From the NCBI GenBank assembly GCA_016720585.1, contig JADKKH010000001.1:434001-498000 (forward strand): 64,000 bases of DNA, given 5' to 3'. Below, piece after piece: positions 26,646 through 34,797 of the stretch. Position 1 is the stretch's first letter, and each line of letters begins with the position of its first letter. The DNA comes from Chitinophagaceae bacterium. Lineage in GTDB: Bacteria > Bacteroidota > Bacteroidia > Chitinophagales > Chitinophagaceae. The notes below the pieces were generated by a model that saw nothing but the letters and a program-made list of their open reading frames with translations, was not told the origin of the DNA and searched no databases. A program made the translations under genes and the position numbers.

Positions 26646-27209
26646 TTATTTTTTGGCCGGGGGCAGCAATACGGCATCAATTACATAGATGATCCCATTT
26701 GATGCTGGAATAGTAGCCACCACATTGGCCGTTCCATTTACCATCACTTTACCATCTTTAACACTTAAGGTAATATTTCCCAGATTGGCCATATTAATGG
26801 TCTGACCATCCTGCATCATTTCTTGTTTATATACGCCTACGGCCACATGGTATTCAAGGATGTTCTGAAGATCGGCTTTTTTATCGTCTTTCATCAATCC
26901 GTCAACAGTACCCGCAGGCAGTTTGTCAAAAGCCGCATTGGTAGGAGCAAAAACAGTAAAAGGTCCGGCATTCGAAAGATCGTCTACATACTCTGCCTGT
27001 TTCAAGGCTGCCACCAAAGTGGTATGATCTTTTGAACCTACGGCAATTTTTACCACATCTTTTGCTGATTCATCATCTTTTACGGCTTCCTGTCCACCCG
27101 TGGTAGTGGCGGCATCTGTTGTTGATTCATCGCTGGCTTTTTTATCATTAGTGCAACTGCCCAATGTAAAAGCAAGTGCCAGAAACGATATGCATATTAT
27201 TTTTTTCAT
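26646..27209 (-). CDS. Fasciclin-domain lipoprotein
   Basis: 187 residues: lipobox LGSCTND (cysteine 19), an acidic low-complexity linker (residues 20-50), then one fasciclin (FAS1) domain with GPFTVFAPTNAAFDKLP near 105 and GIIYVIDAVLLPP at the end. FAS1 domains mediate adhesion or protein contact. Genes of this type are often close to nosZ in Bacteroidota, but their role there is not established. It is bounded by hairpins on both sides, so it may be expressed at a different level from its neighbours. Confidence 0.85.
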   Translation of the reverse strand: MKKIICISFLALAFTLGSCTNDKKASDESTTDAATTTGGQEAVKDDESAKDVVKIAVGSKDHTTLVAALKQAEYVDDLSNAGPFTVFAPTNAAFDKLPAGTVDGLMKDDKKADLQNILEYHVAVGVYKQEMMQDGQTINMANLGNITLSVKDGKVMVNGTANVVATIPASNGIIYVIDAVLLPPAKK

Positions 27210-27236
27210 AACCTGGTATTTTAATATGAAAGATTA

Positions 27237-27276
27237 TTTAAAAGGAAAACTTTCTTTTGCAAGTTTCCCTTTTAAA
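27237..27276 (-). terminator. Long AT-rich hairpin after nosZ
   Basis: A 16-bp stem with one mismatch (arms 27237-27252 and 27261-27276, 8-base loop) begins 3 bp after the nosZ stop. The tail is not strongly T-rich, so it may be a partial terminator or a 3' stabilising structure that raises nosZ relative to downstream genes. Confidence 0.6.
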
Positions 27277-27279
27277 TAA

Positions 27280-29292
27280 TTAATTTGGTTTGGCGGTCGT
27301 GTCTTTTTTCTCTGTTGCTGCCGGGGCAGTTTTACCCGTGCTGAATGTCAGGGGAACATTGGCTCCTCCCGGGCTTACCCGGATATATCCCTGCATTTCC
27401 TGGTGGAGCGCAGAACAGAAGTCTGTACAGTACATCGGGTAAACACCCACTTTCTCAGGTGTCCATTTTAATGTCTGCGTTTCACCTGGCATAATAAGTA
27501 ACTCGGCATTATTAGCCCCTTTTACTGCAAAACCGTGCGGTACATCCCAGTCTTGCTCCAGGTTGGTTACATGGAAATAAACGGTTTCACCCAGTTTCAC
27601 TCCTTCAATATTATCTGGAGTGAAGTGCGAACGAATAGAGGTCATGTAAACATGAATTTCATTTCCTTTACGTTCTACTTTTGCATTATTATCTCCCAGA
27701 GCAGCATAAGGGTTTTTATTTTCCTCTATCTTGAAAATCTTCCGGCTGTTCTTCATGATCAGATCAGCAGGTATAGCTTCAGCATAGTGCGGTTCACCAA
27801 TCGTGGGAAAGTCCAGTAACAATTTCATCTTTTCCCCGCTGATGTCATATATCTGTGCACTTTGTGTTAGTTCCGGGCCAGTAGGCAGGTAACGGTCTTT
27901 GGTAATTTTGTTATAGGCAATTACATATTTGCCCCAGGGTTTTTTTGTAGGACCGCCGGGAACACACAAATGACCAATGGAATAATAGGTAGGCACCCGG
28001 TCTATCACTTCCAGCGTTTTTACATTCCATTTTACAATTTCTGAGGAAACAAAGAAAGACGTGTAGGCATTTCCTTTATCATCAAATTCTGTATGTAAAG
28101 GGCCCAGGCCTGGTTTTTTTACTTCACCATGCAGCACAGCTTCATATTTTAATACAGGAATACCATCATATTCACCGTCATAATTCTTTGCAGCAATAGC
28201 AGCCTCAATTTTGGCAAAGGAGAATACAGGAATTACTGCAGCCAGTTTACCACTTCCTACAATGTATTCACCGGTGGGATCCGTATCACAACCATGCGGC
28301 GATTTGGGGCAGGGCATAAAGTAAACCATATCGGGACAATCTTTAGGATCCAGCATCAGTACTTCATTCATCATAGTTGACGTGGCACTATGTTTAGCAT
28401 CATCATATTTATTATGAGCATAAGTCACAGCTTTTTTTACACCTTTACCTGCTTTGGCATATGCTTCTGCTTTTTTCCAATTAACCGCCATTATAAAGTC
28501 CTTATCCTTTTGCGAAGCATTTACTTCCAGTAAGGTGTTTGCTTTTTCTGAGTTGTAGCAACTGAAAAAGAACCAACCCGCTGATCTTCCTTTGCCGGCC
28601 CGGGCCAGGTCAAAGTTGATTCCGGGCAGGAGTATCTGGAAAGCAATACTCATGTCACCGGATGTTTTATCTACGCCGATAAAACTTACAGTGCCTTTGA
28701 AGTTTTCTTTGTAAGTGTTAATAGGTACATCCAGTTTGTCGCCAAGTGGCACACTGAAACGGGTGCCGGCCACTACATACTCAGAATTCTCTGTAATGAA
28801 AGGAGAGGAGTGGTTCCCTGCACTATTGGGGATTTCAATGATTTCAGCAGTACGGAATGTTTTTAAATCAATGCGTGCAATACGGGGAGTATTGTTCGCA
28901 TTGCCAAAAGCCCAGCGGCCATCATGTTCACTTCCGGTAACAGAGAGTGCAATGTGGTGAAGGTCATCCCAGGGTACAAAACCATGCGAAGTGTTAAGCA
29001 TCGGTTTGGTTTCTTCGCTGTAGCCCCATCCTTTTTCGGGGTCAACAGAGAAAACCGGGATCACACGGAATAAACGGCCTGAAGGCAATCCATACACAGA
29101 CATTTGTCCGCTGAAGCCACCTGAAACAAAATTGTAGAATTCGTCATATTTACCGGGAGCCACATAAACTTTGGAAGCGGCATTGCCACTAACAGCTGAT
29201 TGCGTTCCCTTTGGTTTACAACCCGGAATCCAAAGCAATCCAACCAATGCAATCACTAACGGAATACAAGATTTAAGATGATAATGTTTCAT
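27280..29292 (-). CDS. nosZ: Nitrous oxide reductase, Sec-type clade II
   Basis: 670 residues. The N-terminus is a Sec or lipoprotein signal (ALVGLLWIPGCKPKG) with no twin arginine, which marks clade II. The beta-propeller has CuZ-type histidines in DDLHHIAL (about 110), GSEHDGRW and PHGCDTDP. The C-terminal cupredoxin domain has the CuA site CTDFCSALHQEM (C622, C626, H630, M633). It reduces N2O to N2 in the periplasm. The gene follows a cytochrome c gene, its likely electron donor, and no nosR is present. Confidence 0.96.
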   Translation of the reverse strand: MKHYHLKSCIPLVIALVGLLWIPGCKPKGTQSAVSGNAASKVYVAPGKYDEFYNFVSGGFSGQMSVYGLPSGRLFRVIPVFSVDPEKGWGYSEETKPMLNTSHGFVPWDDLHHIALSVTGSEHDGRWAFGNANNTPRIARIDLKTFRTAEIIEIPNSAGNHSSPFITENSEYVVAGTRFSVPLGDKLDVPINTYKENFKGTVSFIGVDKTSGDMSIAFQILLPGINFDLARAGKGRSAGWFFFSCYNSEKANTLLEVNASQKDKDFIMAVNWKKAEAYAKAGKGVKKAVTYAHNKYDDAKHSATSTMMNEVLMLDPKDCPDMVYFMPCPKSPHGCDTDPTGEYIVGSGKLAAVIPVFSFAKIEAAIAAKNYDGEYDGIPVLKYEAVLHGEVKKPGLGPLHTEFDDKGNAYTSFFVSSEIVKWNVKTLEVIDRVPTYYSIGHLCVPGGPTKKPWGKYVIAYNKITKDRYLPTGPELTQSAQIYDISGEKMKLLLDFPTIGEPHYAEAIPADLIMKNSRKIFKIEENKNPYAALGDNNAKVERKGNEIHVYMTSIRSHFTPDNIEGVKLGETVYFHVTNLEQDWDVPHGFAVKGANNAELLIMPGETQTLKWTPEKVGVYPMYCTDFCSALHQEMQGYIRVSPGGANVPLTFSTGKTAPAATEKKDTTAKPN

Positions 29293-29418
29293 AAAAAATA
29301 TTTAGCAGGTTTTGAAAATGTGATTTTACTAATTTGGTCGGTCTTTGTTTGTCTTTTTGTTCTGTAAAATTCGTTCATGAATCTCTCGAAGGAATTCGGT
29401 AGGGATTGGAGAAGGCTT

Positions 29419-29889
29419 TTATTTTACGCCATCATTGCTACGCATAAACTCTAAAAGTTTTCGGGCATCTTCCATTACCAGGTTCTGGTTTGGCATACGA
29501 ACCAAACACAATTCCAGCAGCTTTTGTGCCTCTGGGTCGGAAGCCAGCATCATATCTACATTTGTGATCATGTTCATAATCCAGAGAGGCTCCCTTCTTT
29601 GTGTAACACCTTTCCAGCCGGGGCCCACTAATTTTTCTTCGGTTAGGCGGTGGCAGGACTGGCATTTTAGTTCGTAGGTACTCTTACCAATACTCACCAT
29701 GGCCTGGTCAAGTGGTGTTCCTAAAGTGATGTCGGTTTCTTTTATTTCAGTGCCGTGTGTCTCGGGTTGATCTTTTGTCAACTCCTGGATATCAATGGGC
29801 TTAGGATCTTTTTTTGCTCCTTCCTTGCAGGAGAATGCAAATACGCTTCCGGTAAAAAGTAATACACTAAGTAGTTTGGAGGGATTCAT
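29419..29889 (-). CDS. Lipoprotein mono-heme cytochrome c upstream of nosZ
   Basis: 156 residues: signal with lipid-attachable cysteine 21 (VFAFSCKEG), an acidic linker, then a cytochrome c domain with CQSCH (C76, C79, H80), VGPGWKGV, and a Met ligand in LVRMPNQN. As the first gene of the nosZ transcript it probably feeds electrons to NosZ, comparable in role to NosC cytochromes of other clade II clusters. The promoter carries two FNR/FixK-type boxes, a perfect -7 element and an overlapping palindrome. Confidence 0.85.
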   Translation of the reverse strand: MNPSKLLSVLLFTGSVFAFSCKEGAKKDPKPIDIQELTKDQPETHGTEIKETDITLGTPLDQAMVSIGKSTYELKCQSCHRLTEEKLVGPGWKGVTQRREPLWIMNMITNVDMMLASDPEAQKLLELCLVRMPNQNLVMEDARKLLEFMRSNDGVK

Positions 29890-29955
29890 TTTTTATTATT
29901 TTAATTACAAAATCAAAAATACATGTTGGGGATAGGTCTTTTTTATGACTTTCAT

Positions 29956-29979
29956 ATAAAAGACAACATTGTCTTTTAT
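29956..29979. promoter_or_regulatory. 24-bp palindrome, candidate Rrf2/NsrR operator
   Basis: Two perfect 11-bp arms, ATAAAAGACAA and TTGTCTTTTAT, are separated by CA. The site starts 5 bases after the -7 element of the cytochrome-nosZ promoter, covering the expected transcription start. That is a repressor position. Rrf2 proteins bind palindromes of this size, and an NsrR-like gene lies divergently 109 bp away. Confidence 0.65.
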
Positions 29980-29983
29980 TCGC

Positions 29984-30079
29984 CAAAAATATTCTCGGGG
30001 TCAATATCAGCAGATGATTAACATCAAAGCCCGGGATGATATTTATCACCTGAGTGGTGGTACAAGGCAGGCATATTTG
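29984..30079. promoter_or_regulatory. Symmetric divergent promoter with two shared FixK/FNR-like boxes
   Basis: Boxes at 30014-30027 (ATGAT-TAAC-ATCAA) and 30036-30049 (ATGAT-ATTT-ATCAC) are 22 bp apart. To the left, TATTTTTG on minus (29991 to 29984), a perfect -7 element, begins 29.5 and 51.5 bp from the two centres. To the right, CATATTTG on plus (30072-30079) begins 29.5 and 51.5 bp from the same centres in mirror order. The pair can therefore serve both the cytochrome-nosZ unit and the Rrf2 gene. Confidence 0.75.
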
Positions 30080-30087
30080 CCAATATG

Positions 30088-30525
30088 ATGTTTTCCAAGT
30101 CATTTGGCTATGCCTTAAGGGGAATTTTGTATCTGGGAATGTCCGATGAAGCCAAACCCTGGATTCAATTGGATGAAATTGCCCAGGAACTTGCTGTGCC
30201 AAGGCATTTCCTGGGAAAAGTGATGAAAAAACTGGTAAAAGATGGTGTGTTGAATTCTCAGAAAGGACCTTATGGTGGTTTTTGCATCAATGAAAATACT
30301 CTGAAAACATCTTTGTTAAAACTGATGGAGATCACCGGTGAGGTAGAAGAAAATGGGGTCTGTGTATTACGTTTACGTAAATGCAATGCACTTAATCCCT
30401 GCCCGATGCATCATCAGATAGAATCCTTGCGGCGGCAGTGGCAGGCATTGCTCGCTTCTACGTTCATCGGAGATTTAATAAGAAAAGACCAGCCAGGTTT
30501 TATCAACAGTATTGCTGCCATCTGA
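30088..30525 (+). CDS. Rrf2-family Fe-S regulator, NsrR-like
   Basis: 145 residues from ATG 30088 (MFSKSFGYALRGILYL); an ATG one codon earlier is possible. A winged-helix domain is followed by three cysteines C92, C99 and C105 (CX6CX5C), close to the cluster ligands of NsrR and IscR. By family knowledge this would be a [2Fe-2S] or [4Fe-4S] sensor of NO or iron-sulfur status. It is divergent from the cytochrome-nosZ unit and upstream of a second RIC gene, as expected for an NO-responsive repressor. The predicted leader is only a few bases. Confidence 0.85.
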   Translation: MFSKSFGYALRGILYLGMSDEAKPWIQLDEIAQELAVPRHFLGKVMKKLVKDGVLNSQKGPYGGFCINENTLKTSLLKLMEITGEVEENGVCVLRLRKCNALNPCPMHHQIESLRRQWQALLASTFIGDLIRKDQPGFINSIAAI

Positions 30526-30540
30526 TCACAACCCCTTCAA

Positions 30541-30584
30541 CTGACTTAAATCATCCTTTTTTATTACAGTTCTCTTTTTATTTG
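30541..30584 (+). promoter_or_regulatory. Promoter of the second RIC gene: FixK/FNR-like box
   Basis: A box CTGAC-TTAA-ATCAT lies at 30541-30554. The octamer TTTATTTG at 30577-30584 is a TTTG-containing -7-like element beginning 29.5 bp from the box centre, the same phase as uspA and the proximal norC box. No second box is seen. Confidence 0.55.
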
Positions 30585-30604
30585 TTTTTTGCAAGACTTA
30601 TTAT

Positions 30605-31354
30605 ATGTTTTTAAAATCGATTGAAATAAACCGTAAATCACTGGTGTCAGACATAGTGGCACTGGATTATCGAACTATTGATGTTTTTCGCAAACAGGGC
30701 ATAGGTTATTGTTGTGGTGGCAAATGGCCGCTGGAAATCGCCTGTGAAATGAAAGGCATTAATGTGGATATGATACTGGCCGAACTGGAAGCCGCTACCC
30801 GCACTATCCAGGTTTCCAACCAGCTTGATTTTGAAGACTGGAATATGGATTTCCTGATAGATTACCTGATCAATATTCATCACCGGTATTTAAAAAAAAC
30901 ATTACCGGAAACGCAACAACTACTGGGTGAATTTGCCAGGGAACACATTCAAAAATTTCCGTACCTGGCCGAATTGGAAAAAAAGTTTGATTTCCTGGTA
31001 GAGCAACTTTTTCCTTCCATGCAAAAGGAAGAAGAAGTGATCTTTCCTTATATACGCCAGATTGCTCATGCACATAATCATAAGGAACCCTATGCTGCCT
31101 TACTGGTGCGTACACTCCGCAAACCTGTGGAAGAAACCATGTATAAGGGGCACGAAGCCCTGGCAGATATTATCTTATCCATCCGGGAGATGACCAATAA
31201 ATATACTCCCCCCGAAAATGTTTGCATCAGTCATAAAGTTGTAATCGCAAAACTGAAGGAATTAGATAATGACCTGATGCAACATATGCACCTGGAGCAT
31301 TCTATACTTTTTCCCCGGGCAATAAAAATTGAAAAGGAAGTTCTGGATGCTTAA
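30605..31354 (+). CDS. RIC-family di-iron Fe-S cluster repair protein (second copy)
   Basis: 249 residues, same two-domain plan as the copy at 21987-22730: ScdA_N domain with GYCCGGKWPLEIAC (residues about 34-47) and a hemerythrin-like bundle with IHHRYLKKTLP, MQKEEEVIFP, KGHEALAD and MQHMHLEHSILFP. The two copies are clearly diverged. It lies 79 bp after the Rrf2 gene but has its own box and -7 element. Confidence 0.88.
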   Translation: MFLKSIEINRKSLVSDIVALDYRTIDVFRKQGIGYCCGGKWPLEIACEMKGINVDMILAELEAATRTIQVSNQLDFEDWNMDFLIDYLINIHHRYLKKTLPETQQLLGEFAREHIQKFPYLAELEKKFDFLVEQLFPSMQKEEEVIFPYIRQIAHAHNHKEPYAALLVRTLRKPVEETMYKGHEALADIILSIREMTNKYTPPENVCISHKVVIAKLKELDNDLMQHMHLEHSILFPRAIKIEKEVLDA

Positions 31355-31408
31355 ACAGCATTACAGGGTCAAATAGTTTTCCATGTTTTTAAGCCGGTCT
31401 CCTTTATT

Positions 31409-32236
31409 TTATTCGTGCACACACATTACCGGAATATGTGACTGGAAAACAAGTTGCTTGGTACTGCTGGGTTTAAAAATCCCGCCAAGCAGGTTATGTT
31501 TCTTGGGTATGGCTATCACCAGGTCCAGGTTATTGCTTTCTGCAAACTCGTTAATACCATCTTCAATATCCGGATTATTGATAAAATGGTAAAAAGGTTT
31601 TACATCCTCCAGTAAGTTGTGCAGCAGGAAGGATTGTTCCGGGGTCTCGGGCCGGAAATGTTTTTCCTTATAGTCAACATTTAATATGTGTAATTCGGCA
31701 TTAAACTCTTTTACTATTTGACGAATGAACTGAACCGGGGTTGTTTCTACCACCTGTTTGAAATCACAGGCAAAACCTATTTTCTTAATTCCCTTTCCGT
31801 ATTCTTTGCCGGGAGGTACACATATAACCGGCCAGGTAAGATGACGGATCGCTGTCAGCGTGGTGCTTCCAAAAACCACTTTTTCGATACTGGTTTTTCC
31901 TTTTGCTCCCATCACTACTGCGAAAGGCTGAATGTGTTTACATAATTCTTCCAGTTCATCAACAGTATTTCCCATCCGGGATTCTGTATACACTTTGACT
32001 TTACCGGAGGTAACATGAATGACATTTTTTTTCAATTCTGCCAGTTGGTCTTCGCTGCTTTTTTTCATTTCATCTACGGAAACCAGCATAATAGGTACTT
32101 CTGAATAGGAAACAGGAATATTATATACATTCAGCAGTAACAGGCTGGCCTCTATTCCTTCGGCCATGTTTACGGCAAAATTCACGGCATTAATGGATAC
32201 CGGTGAGAAATCGGTGGGAACAATTATCGTTTTCAT
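31409..32236 (-). CDS. Tandem-domain universal stress protein
   Basis: 275 residues with two Usp folds. The first begins KTIIVPTDFSPVSINAVNFA and contains GAKGKTSIEKVVFGST, an ATP-binding-type loop; the second begins near residue 150 (KKIGFACDF) and ends SHIPVMCVHE. Usp proteins are induced by starvation and low oxygen. The promoter has a box of the same type as the respiratory genes, which ties it to the low-oxygen programme. It is convergent with the second RIC gene. Confidence 0.88.
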   Translation of the reverse strand: MKTIIVPTDFSPVSINAVNFAVNMAEGIEASLLLLNVYNIPVSYSEVPIMLVSVDEMKKSSEDQLAELKKNVIHVTSGKVKVYTESRMGNTVDELEELCKHIQPFAVVMGAKGKTSIEKVVFGSTTLTAIRHLTWPVICVPPGKEYGKGIKKIGFACDFKQVVETTPVQFIRQIVKEFNAELHILNVDYKEKHFRPETPEQSFLLHNLLEDVKPFYHFINNPDIEDGINEFAESNNLDLVIAIPKKHNLLGGIFKPSSTKQLVFQSHIPVMCVHE

Positions 32237-32253
32237 GCTACTGTTTTAGAAAC

Positions 32254-32319
32254 TAAATGTATACCACAAACCTGGTGATTTCCCTGATTCCGGTCACCCC
32301 TTCTCCTGATTGTTGCATT
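32254..32319 (-). promoter_or_regulatory. uspA-type promoter: FixK/FNR-like box and -7 element
   Basis: The box CTGAT-TCCG-GTCAC at 32284-32297 is centred 29.5 bp from the start of a -7 element TACATTTA (minus strand, 32261 to 32254). A half-site, CTGAT, lies at 32306, at the position expected for a distal box 51.5 bp away. Confidence 0.62.
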
Positions 32320-32507
32320 ATCCCATAACTGCTGCTTTTTCATGAAAATCAGTTGCCCGGCTGAGGGATGACAGTTTGTTTCAAATTGGTTGAAAATACC
32401 TTTGCAACACAAAAGATAACATTCGTGAACTTAATAAAAATGGGATATATCAATAACTATTTTTAATTCCCTACTGCACTATATTTACCCTAAATTAATC
32501 ATCCCGT

Positions 32508-33740
32508 ATGCTCGACCAGGCCCACATGATATCGCTTTTTGAAAACGCAACCGAAGGGATAATACTGACCAATGGATCCGGCCATATTGTAATGGTGAAC
32601 CCGGCTGCAGAAAGAATGTTTGATTATGGAAAGGAAGAATTGATCGGGCAGAATATTGAGATCCTGATACCGGATAAATATAAACCTCATCATCACCAAT
32701 TACGGGATGGTTTTTATAAGCAACCTTCTAACCGGGTGATGGGGCAGGGCCGGGATTTAAACGGAAGGAAAAAAAACGGGATCGATTTGCCTGTTGAAGT
32801 TAGCTTAAGTCATTACCATCAGGAAGGCGAGTTATTTGCCATTGCCTTTATTGTTGACATTACCAGGCGGAAGGAAATTGAAAACAGTATGCTGAAACAA
32901 AAAGCAGAACTGGAAAAGATAACGGATAAAATCCGGCAACTGAATGCAGACCTGGAAATAAAAGTGGAAGAGCGAACGCTGATCTTAAGAGAAGCGTTAC
33001 AAAAACTGGAGCAATCACAACAGGAACTCAGTGAGGCATTGGATAAAGAACGTCAGTTGAATGAGATAAAAGGCCGCTTTGTATCCATGGCTTCACATGA
33101 ATTCCGGACACCGCTTACAACCGTCCTGTCTTCAGCCTCCCTGTTGTCAAAATATACGGGATCGGATGAACAGGACAAAAGAGATAAGCATATTCAACGG
33201 ATCAAGAACTCAGTCAACAATCTGAATGATATCCTGGAGGATTTTCTTTCCCTGGGGAAATTGAACGAAGGAAAAGTGGAAAAAAGAGTGGAACAGGTCA
33301 ATTTAAGGGGACTGCTGGAAGATACGGTGGAAGAAATGAAGGCAATGATGAAAGAAGATCAGCAAATTGTATTGGATTGCAACGAAAGTCACGAAGCCTT
33401 TACAGACAAAAAACTTTTACGGAATATTCTGATTAACCTGATCAGTAATGCTATCAAATTTTCTGAAAAAGGGAAGACTATAACTATTACAGGGAAAGTA
33501 GAAAGAGAGAAAGCCCTGATTGCGGTAACAGACCAGGGAATTGGTATATCACAGGAAGACCAGCATCATCTTTTTTCCAGTTTTTTCCGGGCCACCAATG
33601 CCACCAACATAAAAGGAACCGGCCTGGGTTTGCATATCGTAAAACGATATATTGATTTACTGGGAGGCGAGGTGGAATTACACAGTGAATTAAATAGAGG
33701 AACAACCGTTAACTTTGCTATTCCTGTAAATGTAATCTGA
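32508..33740 (+). CDS. Soluble PAS histidine kinase, FixL-like
   Basis: 410 residues with no membrane segment. A PAS domain (about 8-120) aligns with FixL through PDKYKPHHHQ and GQGRDLNGRKKNG: His62 falls at the heme-ligand position and Arg82, 20 residues on, at the distal Arg position (H200 and R220 in Bradyrhizobium FixL, from memory). A coiled coil (125-185) leads to the H-box SHEFRTPLT, N-box NLISNAIKFS, and ATP-lid motifs DQGIGI and GTGLGL. It likely senses O2 or NO and phosphorylates the regulator 1 bp downstream. Confidence 0.85.
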   Translation: MLDQAHMISLFENATEGIILTNGSGHIVMVNPAAERMFDYGKEELIGQNIEILIPDKYKPHHHQLRDGFYKQPSNRVMGQGRDLNGRKKNGIDLPVEVSLSHYHQEGELFAIAFIVDITRRKEIENSMLKQKAELEKITDKIRQLNADLEIKVEERTLILREALQKLEQSQQELSEALDKERQLNEIKGRFVSMASHEFRTPLTTVLSSASLLSKYTGSDEQDKRDKHIQRIKNSVNNLNDILEDFLSLGKLNEGKVEKRVEQVNLRGLLEDTVEEMKAMMKEDQQIVLDCNESHEAFTDKKLLRNILINLISNAIKFSEKGKTITITGKVEREKALIAVTDQGIGISQEDQHHLFSSFFRATNATNIKGTGLGLHIVKRYIDLLGGEVELHSELNRGTTVNFAIPVNVI

Positions 33741-33741
33741 T

Positions 33742-34797
33742 ATGAAATCTGTTTTAGTTATTGATGATAACCCTGATATCAGGGATAATACGGCTGAGAT
33801 TCTGGAAATGGCAGGTTATAAAACCTTTACTGCTGAAAACGGCAAAAAGGGTGTGGAGGTAGCACAAAAAGAAAAGCCGGATGTGATTGTTTGTGATATC
33901 ATGATGCCTGAACTGGATGGCTATGGCGTATTGCACCTGCTCCGCAAAAATCCGGATACAGAAAATATACCGTTTGTTTTCCTGACCGCTAAAACAGAAA
34001 GGAGTGATTTCAGAAAAGGGATGGAAATGGGTGCCGATGATTATATCACCAAGCCATTTGAGGATATTGAACTCCTGAATGCCATTGAGGTCAGGCTGAA
34101 AAAAGTAGCCATTCTGGGTAATAAGTATTCGCCATCACAACAGGGCATCAACCAGTTTATAAAAGACGTTAAAAATGCCGGATTAATAAGCCAGTTGGCT
34201 GATCAGTATGATGTTGAAAATTATTCAAAAAAACAGACCCTGTACCAGGAAACCAAAAGACCCAGATACCTCTACTACCTGGTGAAAGGGAAAGTAAAAG
34301 GATTTAAGACCCATGAGGATGGTAAGGAATATATTACTGATTTGTTCAGTGATGGCGATTTTATCGGTTACCCGGCGCTGATCGAAGACAAAAATTATGA
34401 CGACTCGGCCGTGGTACTGGAGGATGCGGAGATCATGCAGATACCCAAAGAGGATTTTTTGCAAATGATGTATGGCAATATGGATATTGCTGCCAAGTTT
34501 ATCCGCATTATAACACAAAATGTAAAAGAAAAAGAGGAACGTTTGCTTAGCCTGGCCTATAGCTCATTGCGCAAACGGGTGGCTAAGGCCCTGGTGGATA
34601 TTCAATCGAAGTTTAATGCAGAAAATTCCACAAAACCACTTGAAATATCCCGGGAAGATTTTGCTCATTACGTGGGAACTGCCACGGAATCACTGATACG
34701 GACACTCAGTGATTTTAAGTCTGAAAAGCTTATCGAGATAAAAGAAGGAAAAATTGCAATTATTAATCTGGAAAAACTGAAACACCTGCTTTATTAA
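33742..34797 (+). CDS. Receiver-CRP fusion transcription regulator
   Basis: 351 residues. Residues 1-120 form a receiver with acidic D8-D9, phosphorylation site D52, T82 and K104. Residues about 150-260 form a cyclic-nucleotide-binding-like fold (LYYLVKGKVKGF, FSDGDFIGYPALIED), and residues 270-351 a CRP-type winged helix with recognition helix TATESLIRTL; E316 and R320 keep the E-x3-R pair that reads TGA half-sites in CRP and FNR. No FNR cysteine cluster exists, so control is probably by phosphorylation. It is the best candidate for binding the TGAY-N4-RTCA boxes here. Confidence 0.88.
   Translation: MKSVLVIDDNPDIRDNTAEILEMAGYKTFTAENGKKGVEVAQKEKPDVIVCDIMMPELDGYGVLHLLRKNPDTENIPFVFLTAKTERSDFRKGMEMGADDYITKPFEDIELLNAIEVRLKKVAILGNKYSPSQQGINQFIKDVKNAGLISQLADQYDVENYSKKQTLYQETKRPRYLYYLVKGKVKGFKTHEDGKEYITDLFSDGDFIGYPALIEDKNYDDSAVVLEDAEIMQIPKEDFLQMMYGNMDIAAKFIRIITQNVKEKEERLLSLAYSSLRKRVAKALVDIQSKFNAENSTKPLEISREDFAHYVGTATESLIRTLSDFKSEKLIEIKEGKIAIINLEKLKHLLY

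Noticed and set aside
29340..29362. Second Rrf2 operator in front of nosZ
   Set aside because: Only a half-site resembling TTGTCTTTT is present; the matching arm is absent.
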